Assembly: GCF_026339875.1 (NCBI RefSeq)
Contig: NZ_JAPEPZ010000001.1
Location: 7,502,001 to 7,566,000, forward strand
From: Streptomyces sp. NBC_01571
Lineage (GTDB): Bacteria > Actinomycetota > Actinomycetes > Streptomycetales > Streptomycetaceae
Direction of reading: 5' to 3'
DNA: 64,000 nucleotides
Positions 17,420-27,300 of the stretch are shown piece after piece. How positions within the stretch are numbered: position 1 is the first letter of the stretch; every line of letters begins with the position of its first letter. Below the pieces are notes generated by a model. It was not told the DNA's origin. It did not search any database and saw only the letters and a program-made list of their open reading frames with translations. Position numbers and translations under genes: made by a program.

Positions 17420-17867
17420 AATGCGGTGTCGGCTCCGCCGGCGAACTCACCGAGACCCTCCGTTCGGTGGACACCGAGGTCCAGCGCCTGATCGAACTCT
17501 CCAACGCTCTGCTGGACCTGGAGGAACTCGGCACCGCCCAGCGCCTCAGCCGGGCTCCCACCGACCTCGCCGACCTCGTCGGCGCCGCCGTCGCCCCCCC
17601 TCGCACGGCACTGGGACCGTCCGCCTCACGGCCGCCGTCCACGAGGGCAGGCTGCGGCTGTGCGTCACGGACGAGGGGAGCGGCTTCCCACCGGAGTTCC
17701 TGCCCCGGGCATTCGACCGCTTCGCCCGCGCCGAGGCCAGCCGCACCGGCGAAGGCTCTGGCCTGGGGCTCGCCTTCGTCCAGGCGGTGGCCACCGCCCA
17801 CGGCGGCACCGCGCACGCCGAGAACACCGAGCACGGGGTCTGCGTCGTCCTCGCCCTGCCCTGCTGA
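17420..17867 (+). pseudogene. sensor histidine kinase C-terminal remnant
   Basis: The first part reads ELTETLRSVDTEVQRLIELS and NALLDLEELGTAQRL (dimerisation-helix region). A frame change near 17600 is followed by the ATPase domain TDEGSGFPPEFLPRAFDRF (G1-type box) and GSGLGLAFVQAV (G2-type box), ending HGVCVVLALPC. The phospho-acceptor His and the N box are missing through deletion. The sensor part is also absent. Confidence 0.75.
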
Positions 17868-17904
17868 CCGGCACACGGGTTCGGTGGCCGCGTACGGTGG
17901 GGGC

Positions 17905-18525
17905 ATGGCGCCGCCTCTTCCGGGCCCGCTCGCTCACCTGGCCCCGCTGCTCACCCACTACGGCTACTGGGCCGTCGGCGGTGTCGTCCTCGTGGAGGAC
18001 TTCGGCGTCCCCGCGCCGGGAGAGACCATCCTGATCGCCGCCGGGATCTACGCGGGGGCAGGAGATCTGAACATCGTGGCCGTGGCGGTCATCGCGTTCG
18101 CCGCCGCCGTCGCCGGGGACAACGTCGGCTATCTGATCGGCAACACCGGCGGACGGGCCTTCGTGCACCGCTGGGGCCGCTACGTGTTCCTGACGCCGAA
18201 GCGCTTCCAGGCCGCCGAGGAGTTCTTCACCCGCCACGGCGGCAAGATCGTCACCGTCGCCCGCTTCGTCGAGGGACTGCGCCAGGTCAACGGCATCATC
18301 GCGGGCACCAGCGGCATGCCCTGGCGTCGCTTCTTCGTCTTCAACGCCCTCGGCGCCGCGCTGTGGGTCGGCCTGTGGGCGAGCGTGGCCTATGTGGCGG
18401 GCACTCACATCACCGCGATCTACGACGAGATCAGCCGCTACCAGCTCTACGCGCTCATCGCCCTCGGCGTCCTGGCCGCCGCACTCGCCCTCCGGCACGT
18501 ACTGCGCCACCGGCACCAGGGCTGA
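17905..18525 (+). CDS. DedA-family membrane protein
   Basis: 206 residues with the PF09335 (SNARE-associated/DedA) pattern: an N-terminal re-entrant segment LVEDFGVPAPGETILIAAG, the central GDNVGYLIGNTGGR, and FVEGLRQVNGIIAGTSGMPW with the conserved Arg and Gly, then membrane helices and a basic C-terminus. DedA proteins act in lipid-carrier recycling or membrane homeostasis; several are undecaprenyl-phosphate or phospholipid translocases. ATG at 17905. The gene lies between a kinase remnant and a convergent MFS gene, 12 bp away. Confidence 0.9.
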   Translation: MAPPLPGPLAHLAPLLTHYGYWAVGGVVLVEDFGVPAPGETILIAAGIYAGAGDLNIVAVAVIAFAAAVAGDNVGYLIGNTGGRAFVHRWGRYVFLTPKRFQAAEEFFTRHGGKIVTVARFVEGLRQVNGIIAGTSGMPWRRFFVFNALGAALWVGLWASVAYVAGTHITAIYDEISRYQLYALIALGVLAAALALRHVLRHRHQG

Positions 18526-18537
18526 CCCGGAAACTGT

Positions 18538-19722
18538 TCAGCTTTCCGGCTCGGGTACGGCCGGCACCCGGCGACGGCGCACGAGCGGGGCCAGCGCGCC
18601 CACCCCGATCACGGCCGCGAGCGCCCCGTAGCCGTAGGTGAGGGTGGCGAGCGAGGCGACGGTGGCGACGAGCAGCGGGCCGCCCGCGTCGCCGAGTTCG
18701 CGGCCGAGTTCGGCGGCGCCCATGGTCTGGCCGAGGCGCTCCATGGGCGTGCCGGCGGCCAGCGCGGCGAAGCCGAGTGGCGTGATCAGCCCCGTACCGG
18801 CGCCGGTCAGGACGGCGGCGGAGAGGATGCCGGCGAGACCGGGCAGCATGGCGCAGGCCAGGCCGGCGGCGGTGAGCAGCAGCCCGGCGGTGAGGCCGGC
18901 GCGCGTCGTCAGCCGCCCCTCGTCCAGAGCGCGCCCAGCTCGCGGCTGGACCAGCGCTGCGGTCGCGGCGAGCACCGACACGGCGGCGCCGGTGGCGACC
19001 GTGCCCAGCCCTGCCACGCGGCCGGACACCGGCAGGAACCCGACCCCGACCGACAGCGCCGCGGTGGCCGCCGCGAGCGCGGCGGTCGGGCCGAGGAACA
19101 CCGGTTCGGTGAGGCGGCGGGCCAGGTCGAGGACCGTCTGCCGGGCCTTGGGCAGCGGCGGTACGACGGGGACGGCGAGCCCGGCCCAGACGGCGACCGT
19201 CACGCCGAGCACCGCCAGTACGGCGAAGAGCAGGCGCAGCCCCCCGGCCCACACCAGGACCCCGCCGAGCAGCGGGCCGAGGGTGTAGCCGATCGACTTG
19301 TAGAAGCCGTAACTACCGAAGGCCCGGCCGTGCTTGGCGGCCGGGTTGAGGCGGGCCACCAGGGCCGAGGCGGACGGGGAGAAGGCGGAGGCCGCGGCTC
19401 CCTGTCCGAGACGGGCGGCCCAGAGCCGGCCGGGGCTGTCGGCGACGACGTACAGCGCGGAGGCGGCGGCGAAGGCGATCAGGCCGCCGAGCAGCACCGG
19501 GCGGGCGCCGATCCGGTCGGCGAGGGTGCCGAACACCGGCTTGAGGACCACCTCGGCGCCGTCGTAGAGGGCGAGGAGCCCGCCCAGCACCAGCAGCGAG
19601 GTGACCGCGTCCGCGCTGTGGCCGCCGAGGTTGGCGGCGATGCCGTGCGCGCCGAAGGCAGTAGTGAACCCGGCCGCGTACAGCGGCCACATCTGCCGGG
19701 CCGGAACGGGCCGCGCGGTCAC
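18538..19722 (-). CDS. MFS transporter, partner of ChrB-like gene
   Basis: 394 residues, ~12 membrane helices, with the MFS motif A variant between helices 2 and 3 (FGTLADRIGARPVLLGG) and a repeat of the fold in the second half. The GTG start overlaps the ChrB-like stop by 4 bp (GTGA), so the two genes form one unit. Coupling of ChrB-like proteins with MFS carriers suggests chromate or other oxyanion/metal export, but the substrate is not shown by sequence. Confidence 0.85.
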   Translation of the reverse strand: MTARPVPARQMWPLYAAGFTTAFGAHGIAANLGGHSADAVTSLLVLGGLLALYDGAEVVLKPVFGTLADRIGARPVLLGGLIAFAAASALYVVADSPGRLWAARLGQGAAASAFSPSASALVARLNPAAKHGRAFGSYGFYKSIGYTLGPLLGGVLVWAGGLRLLFAVLAVLGVTVAVWAGLAVPVVPPLPKARQTVLDLARRLTEPVFLGPTAALAAATAALSVGVGFLPVSGRVAGLGTVATGAAVSVLAATAALVQPRAGRALDEGRLTTRAGLTAGLLLTAAGLACAMLPGLAGILSAAVLTGAGTGLITPLGFAALAAGTPMERLGQTMGAAELGRELGDAGGPLLVATVASLATLTYGYGALAAVIGVGALAPLVRRRRVPAVPEPES

Positions 19723-20288
19723 CGGTCCGCCTCCGGGGTCCGGTGGAGGGCGGCGAAGACCCGCTCGGCGTAGTCCTCGCAGGCGGCGGTGCACTTTTTG
19801 AGCCGCTCGCCGGCCTCGGCCGCCTCCGGAGCGCCGAACACGTCGCGTGCGGTCAGGTCACGGTGCCAGCGCCGCAGCCGCTCCAGCGACTGCTCCTCTT
19901 CCTCCAGCTCGGCCAGCGTGAACTTGGCGATACGGATCTCCTTGGCCAGCTCCGCCTCGAACTTGCCGCAGTCCGCGAGGAACTCCGCCCAGTCCGCGGA
20001 CCGCGCGGCCGTGAACATCGCCTGGAAGCTGGCCGCGTCCTCGGGTCCGCGTCCGGACGCGGTCAGGGCCACCGCCTGTCCGCCCGCCTGCTTCGTGAGC
20101 GCGATCGCCCGGCCGACACCGCCGGCGAAGACCGGCACGTCCGGAACGGCCCACACACCCTGCCCGAGCGAGAGCGCGCCGATCCTGCGCAGCTCCCGCC
20201 AGACCCCGACCCGGTGCCGCGACGGCTCCGCAGGCAGCTTCACCACGAGAACGAGCCACTGCCCCGTTGCCGCCTGCTTAGGGGACAT
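19719..20288 (-). CDS. ChrB-like (chromate resistance, N-terminal domain type) protein
   Basis: 189 residues from the ATG at 20286-20288; a GTG 36 bases upstream is possible. The PaaX/ChrB N-terminal winged-helix pattern is visible: WLVLVVKLPAEPSRHRVGVW, then RRIGALSLGQGVWAVPD. A long charged helix region follows (AKFTLAELEEEEQSLERLRR) with C-terminal Cys (LKKCTAACEDY). It is shorter than full ChrB, as is common in actinomycetes. Probably a regulator of the coupled MFS gene. Upstream is a dyad gtaac-n4-gttac (20335-20348). Confidence 0.8.
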   Translation of the reverse strand: MSPKQAATGQWLVLVVKLPAEPSRHRVGVWRELRRIGALSLGQGVWAVPDVPVFAGGVGRAIALTKQAGGQAVALTASGRGPEDAASFQAMFTAARSADWAEFLADCGKFEAELAKEIRIAKFTLAELEEEEQSLERLRRWHRDLTARDVFGAPEAAEAGERLKKCTAACEDYAERVFAALHRTPEADR

Positions 20289-20334
20289 GCGGGACCTGCT
20301 GGACTTGCGGGACTGGCTGGACACAGAAGGAAAT

Positions 20335-20348
20335 GTAACGCCTGTTAC
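20335..20348. promoter_or_regulatory. small inverted repeat upstream of chrB-like gene
   Basis: GTAAC-GCCT-GTTAC dyad, 47 bp upstream of the preferred start and 11 bp upstream of the alternative GTG. A candidate operator by position only. Confidence 0.35.
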
Positions 20349-20394
20349 CTGCCACTGAGTAGCAGTGATTCAGAGAGCGGCGGGTACGGCACCG

Positions 20395-20434
<40 letters not shown>

Positions 20435-20441
20435 CCGGCCG

Positions 20442-20890
20442 TCAGGCGAACCGGACGATGCCGGCGACCCCGGCCACCAGGCAGTGCACGGCGAACAGGG
20501 TGAGCGTGCGCGTGGTGAAGTACCGGGACAGAAAGCGCACGGCGGCGTACGCGGCGATCGCGGCGGTGAAGAAGCCGAAAATCACCTGGCCGTGGATGTG
20601 CGCGGCCGCGGGCCCGGCGGGGCTCGGCAGCTTGAGGACGCCGGCGGCCAGGACGACCGGGGTGGCCAGCAGGAACGAGAACTTGGCGGCATCCTCAACG
20701 AGAACTTGGCAGCATCCTCGTGGTCCAGGCCGCGCAGCAGCCCGCCGACCATGGTGGTGCCCGACCGGCTGATCCCGGCAAGCAGCGCCAGGGTCTGGAA
20801 CAGGCCGATGACACCCGCCTCGCGGTAGCCGAGGGTGTCCGGTCGATCCTCGGCCGCCGTGCACCGCTCGCCAAGACCGGTCCGGTACCC
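20442..20890 (-). pseudogene. uppP: undecaprenyl-diphosphatase (UppP/BacA) C-terminal remnant
   Basis: The minus strand encodes [19 protein letters not shown], the active-site motif [17 protein letters not shown], then EDAAKFS; the tail [16 protein letters not shown] to AGVAGIVRFA continues in another frame. The break comes from a tandem duplication of 22 bp, with one base between copies (20675-20696 and 20698-20719), which repeats EDAAKFS and shifts the frame. The first ~100 residues are missing. An intact enzyme recycles undecaprenyl pyrophosphate and confers bacitracin tolerance. 20891-21190 holds no supported gene. Confidence 0.85.
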
Positions 20891-21190
20891 CGCCGCGTCG
20901 CCGCCCTCCTCGCCCCACCCCTCGGACGCCACCCGGCGCTCACTGCCGCGACCGCCTTCATCCTGACGTCCGCGACACTCGCCACGGCCGAAGCCGCCCC
21001 CGATCTCCCCCTGCTGCTGAAGAGCGTCGGCGCCGGATAGAGCCATGCCGTCCCGACAGATGATCGTCGGCAGCGCCATGTGAGCCCGAGGCGTCGACGA
21101 CTGCACTGAGCTAGGTCGGCACTCGGCCGTCTCCCCCTGTCGGCTCCGCTTCCCGCGTTCCCTGCACTGCGCCCGCCGTAAGGTGTAGCC

Positions 21191-21637
21191 GTGATGGCCA
21201 CGCAGCCCGCCCCCGGTACGGCCGGGGCCCGCCACCGCCGAGTGGTGCGGCCCGCCGTGCTGGTCGCCGTGCTGCTCGGGCTGTTCTTCATGCACGGCGG
21301 CCCGGCCGCGGCCGACGGCGGCTGCCACGGGACCATGTCCGAGATGGCGGCCGTGCAACCTGCGCCCGCCGCGATGGCCCCGCATAGCTCCGACCACGCC
21401 GAGGCGGCGGGGGAGAAAGCCGCCGAGCACGCGGACGAGGCCATGCGGGGCGCGCTGTGTCTGGCCACCGCGCCCCGCTCCGAGAGGCCGCTACCTCCCC
21501 TCACCGCGGTCGCCTTCGTTCTCCCGGCCGCACTTCTGCTGCCGTGGGTCCGGCGAGCGTACGGCGACGGCCGTCGCCGGGGGCCACCGGCCGACGGGCG
21601 TGCCCTCCTGCTCCAGGTGTGCATCGCACGGACGTGA
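21191..21637 (+). CDS. His/Met-rich membrane protein (DUF6153-like)
   Basis: 148 residues with one N-terminal membrane helix ([15 protein letters not shown]), an extracytoplasmic middle rich in His, Met and two Cys ([21 protein letters not shown]) and a second helix ([15 protein letters not shown]) before a basic tail. Such small proteins are common in streptomycetes and usually uncharacterised. The Met/His content and the metal-type lipoprotein downstream suggest a link with copper. GTG at 21191 is the likely start; an ATG follows immediately. Confidence 0.65.
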   Translation: MMATQPAPGTAGARHRRVVRPAVLVAVLLGLFFMHGGPAAADGGCHGTMSEMAAVQPAPAAMAPHSSDHAEAAGEKAAEHADEAMRGALCLATAPRSERPLPPLTAVAFVLPAALLLPWVRRAYGDGRRRGPPADGRALLLQVCIART

Positions 21638-21731
21638 CGAGACCTCCGGGCTCCGGCTCAGCGCCGCGGCCCAGCACAGGTCTCACGTTCACCCGCGCCA
21701 GATCACGGCGCCCACCTGGAAAGACACACCC

Positions 21732-22640
21732 ATGTCCCAGCGTCTCCGGACGACTCGCCATGCCCTCGCGGCAGCCACCGCTGCCCTCACGCTGACGCTC
21801 GCCGCCTGCGGCGCCGGCACCGGCTCGGACCACACCTCCGGCATGCCCGGCATGAACCACAGCGGCACACCGTCCGACTCGGCCGGCGCCATGGCGTCGA
21901 TGCCCGGCCAGGCCGGTGCCTCCACCGGCAACGGCCTGGCCGCCGCGAAGGACGGCTACCGGATGACCTCCACGGCCGGCAGCCTCCCCGCCGGCAAGGC
22001 GACCGATTACCGCTTCACCATCACCGGCCCGGACGGCAGCCCGGTCACCGACTTCGCCGTCGACCAGACCAAGCGGATGCACTTCTACGCCGTCCGCTCC
22101 GACCTCACCGGCTTCCAGCACCTGCACCCCATCAGGGCCGGGGACGGCACGTGGACCGCACCGCTGGCGGCGCTGCGACCGGGCACCTGGCGGCTGTACG
22201 CCTCCTTCACCCCGGACAGCGGCAGCGGCAAGAGCAAGGACTTCGTCCTCAGCCGCACCGTGAAGGTCTCCGGCACGGCGATGACCACCCCGCTGCCCAA
22301 GGCATCCGGCACCACCACTGTCGACGGTTACACCGTGACGGTGAAGGGCGACCCGATGGCAGGAACGGCCCGCCGGCTCACCGCCACCGTCTCCAAGGAC
22401 GGCAAGCCGGTCACCGACCTCCAGCCCTACCTGGACACCTACGCCCACCTGACCGCCTTCCACCAAAGCGACCTCGCCTTCGCCCACCTCCACCCGGAGA
22501 CCAAGGTCGACCGTGACCGCGGTGGCCCGGCGCTGACCTTCCACGCCGAATTCGCCCAGTCCGGAAACTGGCGGCTGTTCCTGCAGTTCCAGCCGGGCGG
22601 CAAGCTCCACACCGCTGCCCTCACCCTGCACGTCGGCTGA
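21732..22640 (+). CDS. Met-rich lipoprotein, probable copper/heavy-metal binding
   Basis: 302 residues. The signal peptide ends in a lipobox (LTLAAC, Cys at about 24), so it is anchored outside the membrane. A short Met/His segment (GMPGMNHSG, AMASMPG) follows, then two beta-sandwich repeats, each with an H-L-HP motif (FQHLHPI and FAHLHPE), typical of secreted heavy-metal-associated proteins of actinomycetes. It follows the His/Met-rich membrane protein by ~95 bp and ends at a strong terminator; the two may handle copper in the envelope. The metal is inferred. Confidence 0.75.
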   Translation: MSQRLRTTRHALAAATAALTLTLAACGAGTGSDHTSGMPGMNHSGTPSDSAGAMASMPGQAGASTGNGLAAAKDGYRMTSTAGSLPAGKATDYRFTITGPDGSPVTDFAVDQTKRMHFYAVRSDLTGFQHLHPIRAGDGTWTAPLAALRPGTWRLYASFTPDSGSGKSKDFVLSRTVKVSGTAMTTPLPKASGTTTVDGYTVTVKGDPMAGTARRLTATVSKDGKPVTDLQPYLDTYAHLTAFHQSDLAFAHLHPETKVDRDRGGPALTFHAEFAQSGNWRLFLQFQPGGKLHTAALTLHVG

Positions 22641-22650
22641 TCACCCGCTG

Positions 22651-22692
22651 ACCGCCCGGCCCGTCCGCCCTGCCGGGGACGGGCCGGGCGGT
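22651..22692. terminator. perfect 16-bp stem terminator
   Basis: ACCGCCCGGCCCGTCC, a 10-base loop, then the exact complement. It lies 10 bp after the lipoprotein stop. Between it and 22960 there is no supported gene; a minus-strand frame ending at 22698 looks like a short unrecognised remnant at most. Confidence 0.85.
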
Positions 22693-22960
22693 CGGTATCA
22701 GCGTGGGCTGGTGCCCGCGGTGACAAAGGCCGGCAGTGCCAGGAACAACCGATCATGCTCCGCACGGGCACGCTGTCCGGCGATCCAGCCGTCCGCCCGC
22801 TCCCGGGAAACGGCACTGGAGGCACGGGCGCCCTCCTGCGGCCGGGGGTGCCGAGTGGTCCAGAAGTGAGACCGATGGGCTCTACATGCCCTCACCGAAC
22901 GAGGCCCACCATGAACGCGGAAGGTGTGTTTCCGGAACCTCGCAGGTGGAGGTGGGCACG

Positions 22961-23227
22961 GTGATGTACTGGGATGGCGTCGGCTGGGCGTGGATGGCCT
23001 TCATGCCCCTGTTGTGGATCGCGCTGATCGGCCTTGCCGTGTGGGCCGTGATCCGCTTGACGCGCAGCTCGTCCGGGGGTGCTGCCGGCCGCACCAACAG
23101 CTGGGAAGGCCATGCGCGGCGCGAGGCCCCGGAGGAGATCCTCGACCGTCGCTACGCCTCGGGAGAGATCGACACGGACACGTACGCAGAGGCCCGCGAG
23201 CGCCTCGCCGCGCACCGGCCAAAGTGA
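22961..23227 (+). CDS. SHOCT-domain small membrane protein
   Basis: About 88 residues from GTG at 22961 (GGAGG 8 bp upstream); an ATG follows at 22964. One membrane helix (AFMPLLWIALIGLAVWAVI) is followed by a linker and a C-terminal SHOCT motif (EEILDRRYASGEIDTDTY, then ARERL). SHOCT tails mediate oligomerisation; the function here is unknown. 23228-23600 holds no supported gene; several short frames there look like debris. Confidence 0.8.
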   Translation: MMYWDGVGWAWMAFMPLLWIALIGLAVWAVIRLTRSSSGGAAGRTNSWEGHARREAPEEILDRRYASGEIDTDTYAEARERLAAHRPK

Positions 23228-23600
23228 CAGCGACCGCACTCCGTCATCGCCGGCCGCAGCGCGCTGCCCGTAGCGTGTCCCTGTAAGAGGCCGCCGTCGC
23301 CATCCTCAGCGGGCCGGGCGCAGGCCGTCCACCGTGACCCGGACGAGCCGAGCCTGTGTACCGCGTCCTCGGAATCCAGACCGCCCGCCGACCCGAGCGC
23401 GTGCAGACAGAAGCCGGTGATCGGCCGATGTGCATGGTGAGGAGGTCCTGCAGTTTGCGGAGATCCTCATCGGTGTCGGTCTCGACCCGCAGGACGAGTT
23501 CGCCCTCGGCGGCCCGGAGGGCCCGATCGCGTTCTCCTCGCCGATCTCCACCGCGTCCTGGCCGCCGACAACCGCTTGGAGCACCGCCACGGTTCCAAGG

Positions 23601-24359
23601 TCACCGGTTCCCGTAGCCCTCCATCAGGTTGCCGATGAGCGAGAGCAGGACGTCGGCGCGGCGCCGGTCCTCGCGCTGGGCGCGCAGGGCCTCGTCGGTC
23701 GCCCGGAGACGGGCCAGGGCGGTCGGGTCGCCGTCTTCCACGTCGTAGATCAGCGGCTGGGTGATCAGGTCCAGGCAGTCGGTGAGCAGGCGGCGGGTGG
23801 TGTCGCTCGGTGGGGTGGGGTCGGGGTCGGTGTACGCCGTGGTCAGGTAGCGGGCGGGGTCCGTGAGGCTCCAGCCGACGACGGTGCCGTGCTGGACGAG
23901 GAGTGCCACGTCCGGGGCGATGCCGATGCCAGTCTCCAACGGAGCGTCGAGGACGGCGGGGTCGCGCAGAGAAGTCAGCACGGCGTCTCCGGGGGCGCGG
24001 CACAGGAGCGCGCACATCTCGTGCCGGAAGTCCGTGGCCTCGACCGCGCGCAGTCCGCCCGGGCGCACCGCCAGGGTGAGCGGGAGGCGGGCCGCGTCCT
24101 CGGCCGAGGTGGACTCCTTCGGCAACTGGAGCTCGACAGCGACGAGTTGGCGGCTGGCCGGGTCGAAGCGGAAGACGTCGGGCGCGTCCCACAGGCGGTG
24201 CTGGCTGCCGAAGGTATCCAGGACGAACCGCTCACGTTCCTTCGCATCCGCGTAGCGCACGACGCGTACGGAGTCGCCGTCGAAGCGGGGGGTGATGTGC
24301 AGCGGATCGTCCGTCACCATGGCGTGCCAGCCGCCGTCGAACGACAGTTTCATGGTCAT
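23601..24359 (-). CDS. probable immunity protein for the RHS toxin
   Basis: 252 residues, acidic and soluble, beginning MTMKLSFDGGWHAM, with GAGG upstream; a second ATG two codons on is possible. It starts 7 bp after the RHS stop on the same strand, where the cognate immunity gene is normally found. I recognise no catalytic motif or domain; long helical C-terminus (ARLRATDEALRAQREDRRR). The immunity role follows from position and gene order only. Confidence 0.55.
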   Translation of the reverse strand: MTMKLSFDGGWHAMVTDDPLHITPRFDGDSVRVVRYADAKERERFVLDTFGSQHRLWDAPDVFRFDPASRQLVAVELQLPKESTSAEDAARLPLTLAVRPGGLRAVEATDFRHEMCALLCRAPGDAVLTSLRDPAVLDAPLETGIGIAPDVALLVQHGTVVGWSLTDPARYLTTAYTDPDPTPPSDTTRRLLTDCLDLITQPLIYDVEDGDPTALARLRATDEALRAQREDRRRADVLLSLIGNLMEGYGNR

Positions 24360-24366
24360 CCTTGCC

Positions 24367-27300
24367 TCATCTGATCCGCACCGCGGGGGCCAGGTTGCCA
24401 CCCTTACCGGGAATTCTGCCCTCCACGATGTCCTCGTGCGTCACCGGTGGACCGGGGTCGGTGGGCCTGCCGCCCAGTGCCTGCGCTCCGGAGTCGCCCT
24501 TGACACCTGACGGACCGTACGCCGTGACAGCCTGACCCTGGGTGCTGCCGGGCCCCTCGGTCACGACGATGTCCTCGCCCTGCCGGAACGTGAGCCTTCC
24601 GGCCGTGCCCGTCGACTGGTACACCGCGTCCGGGTTCTTCAGGATCTCCAGAACCCGTTCGTCGCTCATACCGTGCATCGTGTCCCCGTGGTAGTCGACG
24701 TGCTTCCTGACCTCGCCGTTTTGAGCCCTGTCGATGACCGCGTCCACGATCTTGTCGAGTCGCTTCTTGGCCCTCTCCTCCTTCGTGTAGTTGGGCATCA
24801 GGCCCAACGGGTCCGACGCGGTGTTCGGGTTGTCCACGTAGCTGACGGGGTTCGGCGCGGGAGCGAGGCCGAGGGGGTCCGGGGAGGTGTAGCGCCCGGT
24901 CTCCGGGTCGTAGTGCCGGAAGAAGTTGTAGTGGAGGCCGGTCTCGGAGTCGTAGTACTGGCCGGGAAAGCGGAGAGGGGTGTACGTGATGCCGTCGCGG
25001 GCCCATGCGGTAGCGCCCCACAGTGTGGACCGGGAGCGCCACGCGATGCCGCCGGACTCGTCGATCAGTTCGGTGGGGGTGCCGACGAGGTCCGTGGCGA
25101 TGGCGAAGAAGCGGCGGTCGATCTCGCTCTGCCGGTCATCGGCGGTGAGGATGCGCTCGGTCTGCGCCAGGGGGATGTGGCCGCGGTGGTCCCAGGTGAG
25201 GGCCACCGGGTTCGGCTGGTCCATTCCGTGACTGGTCTGTTCGCACAGGGTCAGGCCATCCCAGGTGAAGCGGGTCTCCTCGTCCACACCCGCGCCGTCC
25301 GCCGCCAGGCGCTGCTTCGCCGTACGACGGCCCAGCGGGTCGTAGCGGTACCTCCAGCGGGTCCCGTCGGGGGTGGTGACGGAGGTGAGCCGGTTCTCCG
25401 TGTCCCACTCGTAGCGCCAGGTGTCGGGCTTGCGGGACAGACGGGTCTTCTGGCGCAGGGTGACGCGGCCGAGGGCGTCGTACTCGAAGCGGACGTCTCC
25501 GGCGCGGGTGACACGGGTCCCGTCGTACGAGCGGGGGCCGACCGACTCGCCGCCGGGGTGGCTGTCGGGCCAGGAGGCGGACGTCTGGTTGCCCGTGTCG
25601 TCGTACGCGTACCGCTCCGTCCAGGCCGGGGCGTGGACGGCGGTCACCCTGCCCATCGGATCCAGGTCGAACGTACGGGTCCCGGAAAGCCGGTCGGCGA
25701 CGGAGAGCAGGTGTCCGTCGGCGCGGTAGGCGTAGGCACGGCTGTTGACGGCGCGGGCTCCGGCGGTGAAGTGCTGCGTGGCGAGCCGGCCGGCCTCGTC
25801 CCAGGCCGACGTCACGGTGAGCGCGTCCCCGAAGGCACGGGCCAGTTCGCGGCCCGCGGCGTCGTGAGTGAAGGTGATGTGCTGTCCACCCGTGTCCAGT
25901 CGGGCGGGGAGGCCGTCGGAGTCGTAGGCGTAGGACGTGACATGGCCGGTCGGGGTGGTCCGACGGACGCGCCGGCCCTGGGCGTCGTAGGAGTAGAGCA
26001 TCGGGCGGCCGTCCACCAGTTCCGTCTTGACGCGCCCGTCGCGGTCGTACTGGTAGCGCAGTTCGCTGTCGGGTCCTACCGCCTCCAGGAGGCGGCCCGC
26101 CCGGTCGTACGCGTAGGTCGTCACCCGGCCGTCGACGGTCTTGCCGAGGACCTGGCCGAGTGAGTCGCGCTCGAAGGAGATGGTGCCGCCGAGGACGTCG
26201 GTCCTGGCGGCGAGACGGCCGGCGGCGTCCACCCGGTAGGTCAGGGTGCGCCCGTCGAAGTCGGTCTCGGAGACGATGTTGCCGACCGCGTCGTACTCGT
26301 ACGTCCAGCTCTTGCCCCGCGGGCCGGTGACCCGGGTGAGGCGGAGGTCGGCGTCGTGCTCGAACTCGTAACGGCCGCCATCGGGACGGGTGGTGGCGAG
26401 CGGAAGGTCGAAGTGGGTGTATTCGTGGCGCGTGACGGCTCCGACGGCGTCGGTGTGGGCCGTGCAGTTGCCCTCGCCGTCGTAGGTCCATGACTCGTGC
26501 GCACCGTCCGGGCCGGTGCGGCGGGCGAGTCGGCCGTCCGCGTTCCACTCCAGGCGGGTGACGCCGCCCGTTCGGCCGGTCGTACGGACCGGGCGGCCGA
26601 GCCCGTCCCGCTCGGTGCGGGTGGTGGCGCCGGACGGATCGGTCACCGCTACGGTCCGTCCCGCCGCGTCGCACCTGACGCGCGTCGTGTTCCCGAGGGC
26701 GTCGGTCACCGCGGTGAGCCGTCCGGCGTCGTCGTAGGACATGCGGGTGGTGTGTCCGGCCGGATCGATGAGCGACGTGCGGTTGCCGAGTTCGTCGTAT
26801 GTGTACGTCCTGCGGGAGCCGTCCGGGCCGACCGTCTCCACCGGCAGCCCGAACGGGCCGCGTACGACACGTAGTTCGCCGCCGTCCGGTCCGGTGACCG
26901 TGAGCGGGCGGCCGTCCTCGTCGTACGTGAAGGCGGTGGTGGCGCCCAACGGGTCCGTACGGGACAGCAGTTCGCCGCCCGAGCCGTAGCGGAAGCGGGT
27001 CGTGCGGCCGAGCGCGTCGGTGGTGGCCAGGACACGGCAGCCGGGGCCGATCAGGTGCCGGGTGGCCCGGCCGTCGGCGGTGGTCAGAACGGTCGTCCGG
27101 TGTCCGGTCCCGGCGTCCGGTCCGGTGTAGGCCAGGGTGACCTGGACGTGCCCGGCCTCACCGCCCTCGGCGACGACGCGGTCGTGGTCGTCGTAGACGT
27201 AGTCGTAGCGGTGCCCGTTGGAGTCGATCCAGGCGATGACGCGGCGGCGGTCGTCGTAGAGGAACGTGGTGACGGCGCCGGAAGGCCGGGTGACGGTGGT

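Noticed and set aside
23228..23600. Small genes on either strand before the immunity candidate
   Set aside because: Frames are short, lack ribosome sites and recognisable motifs, and overlap one another.
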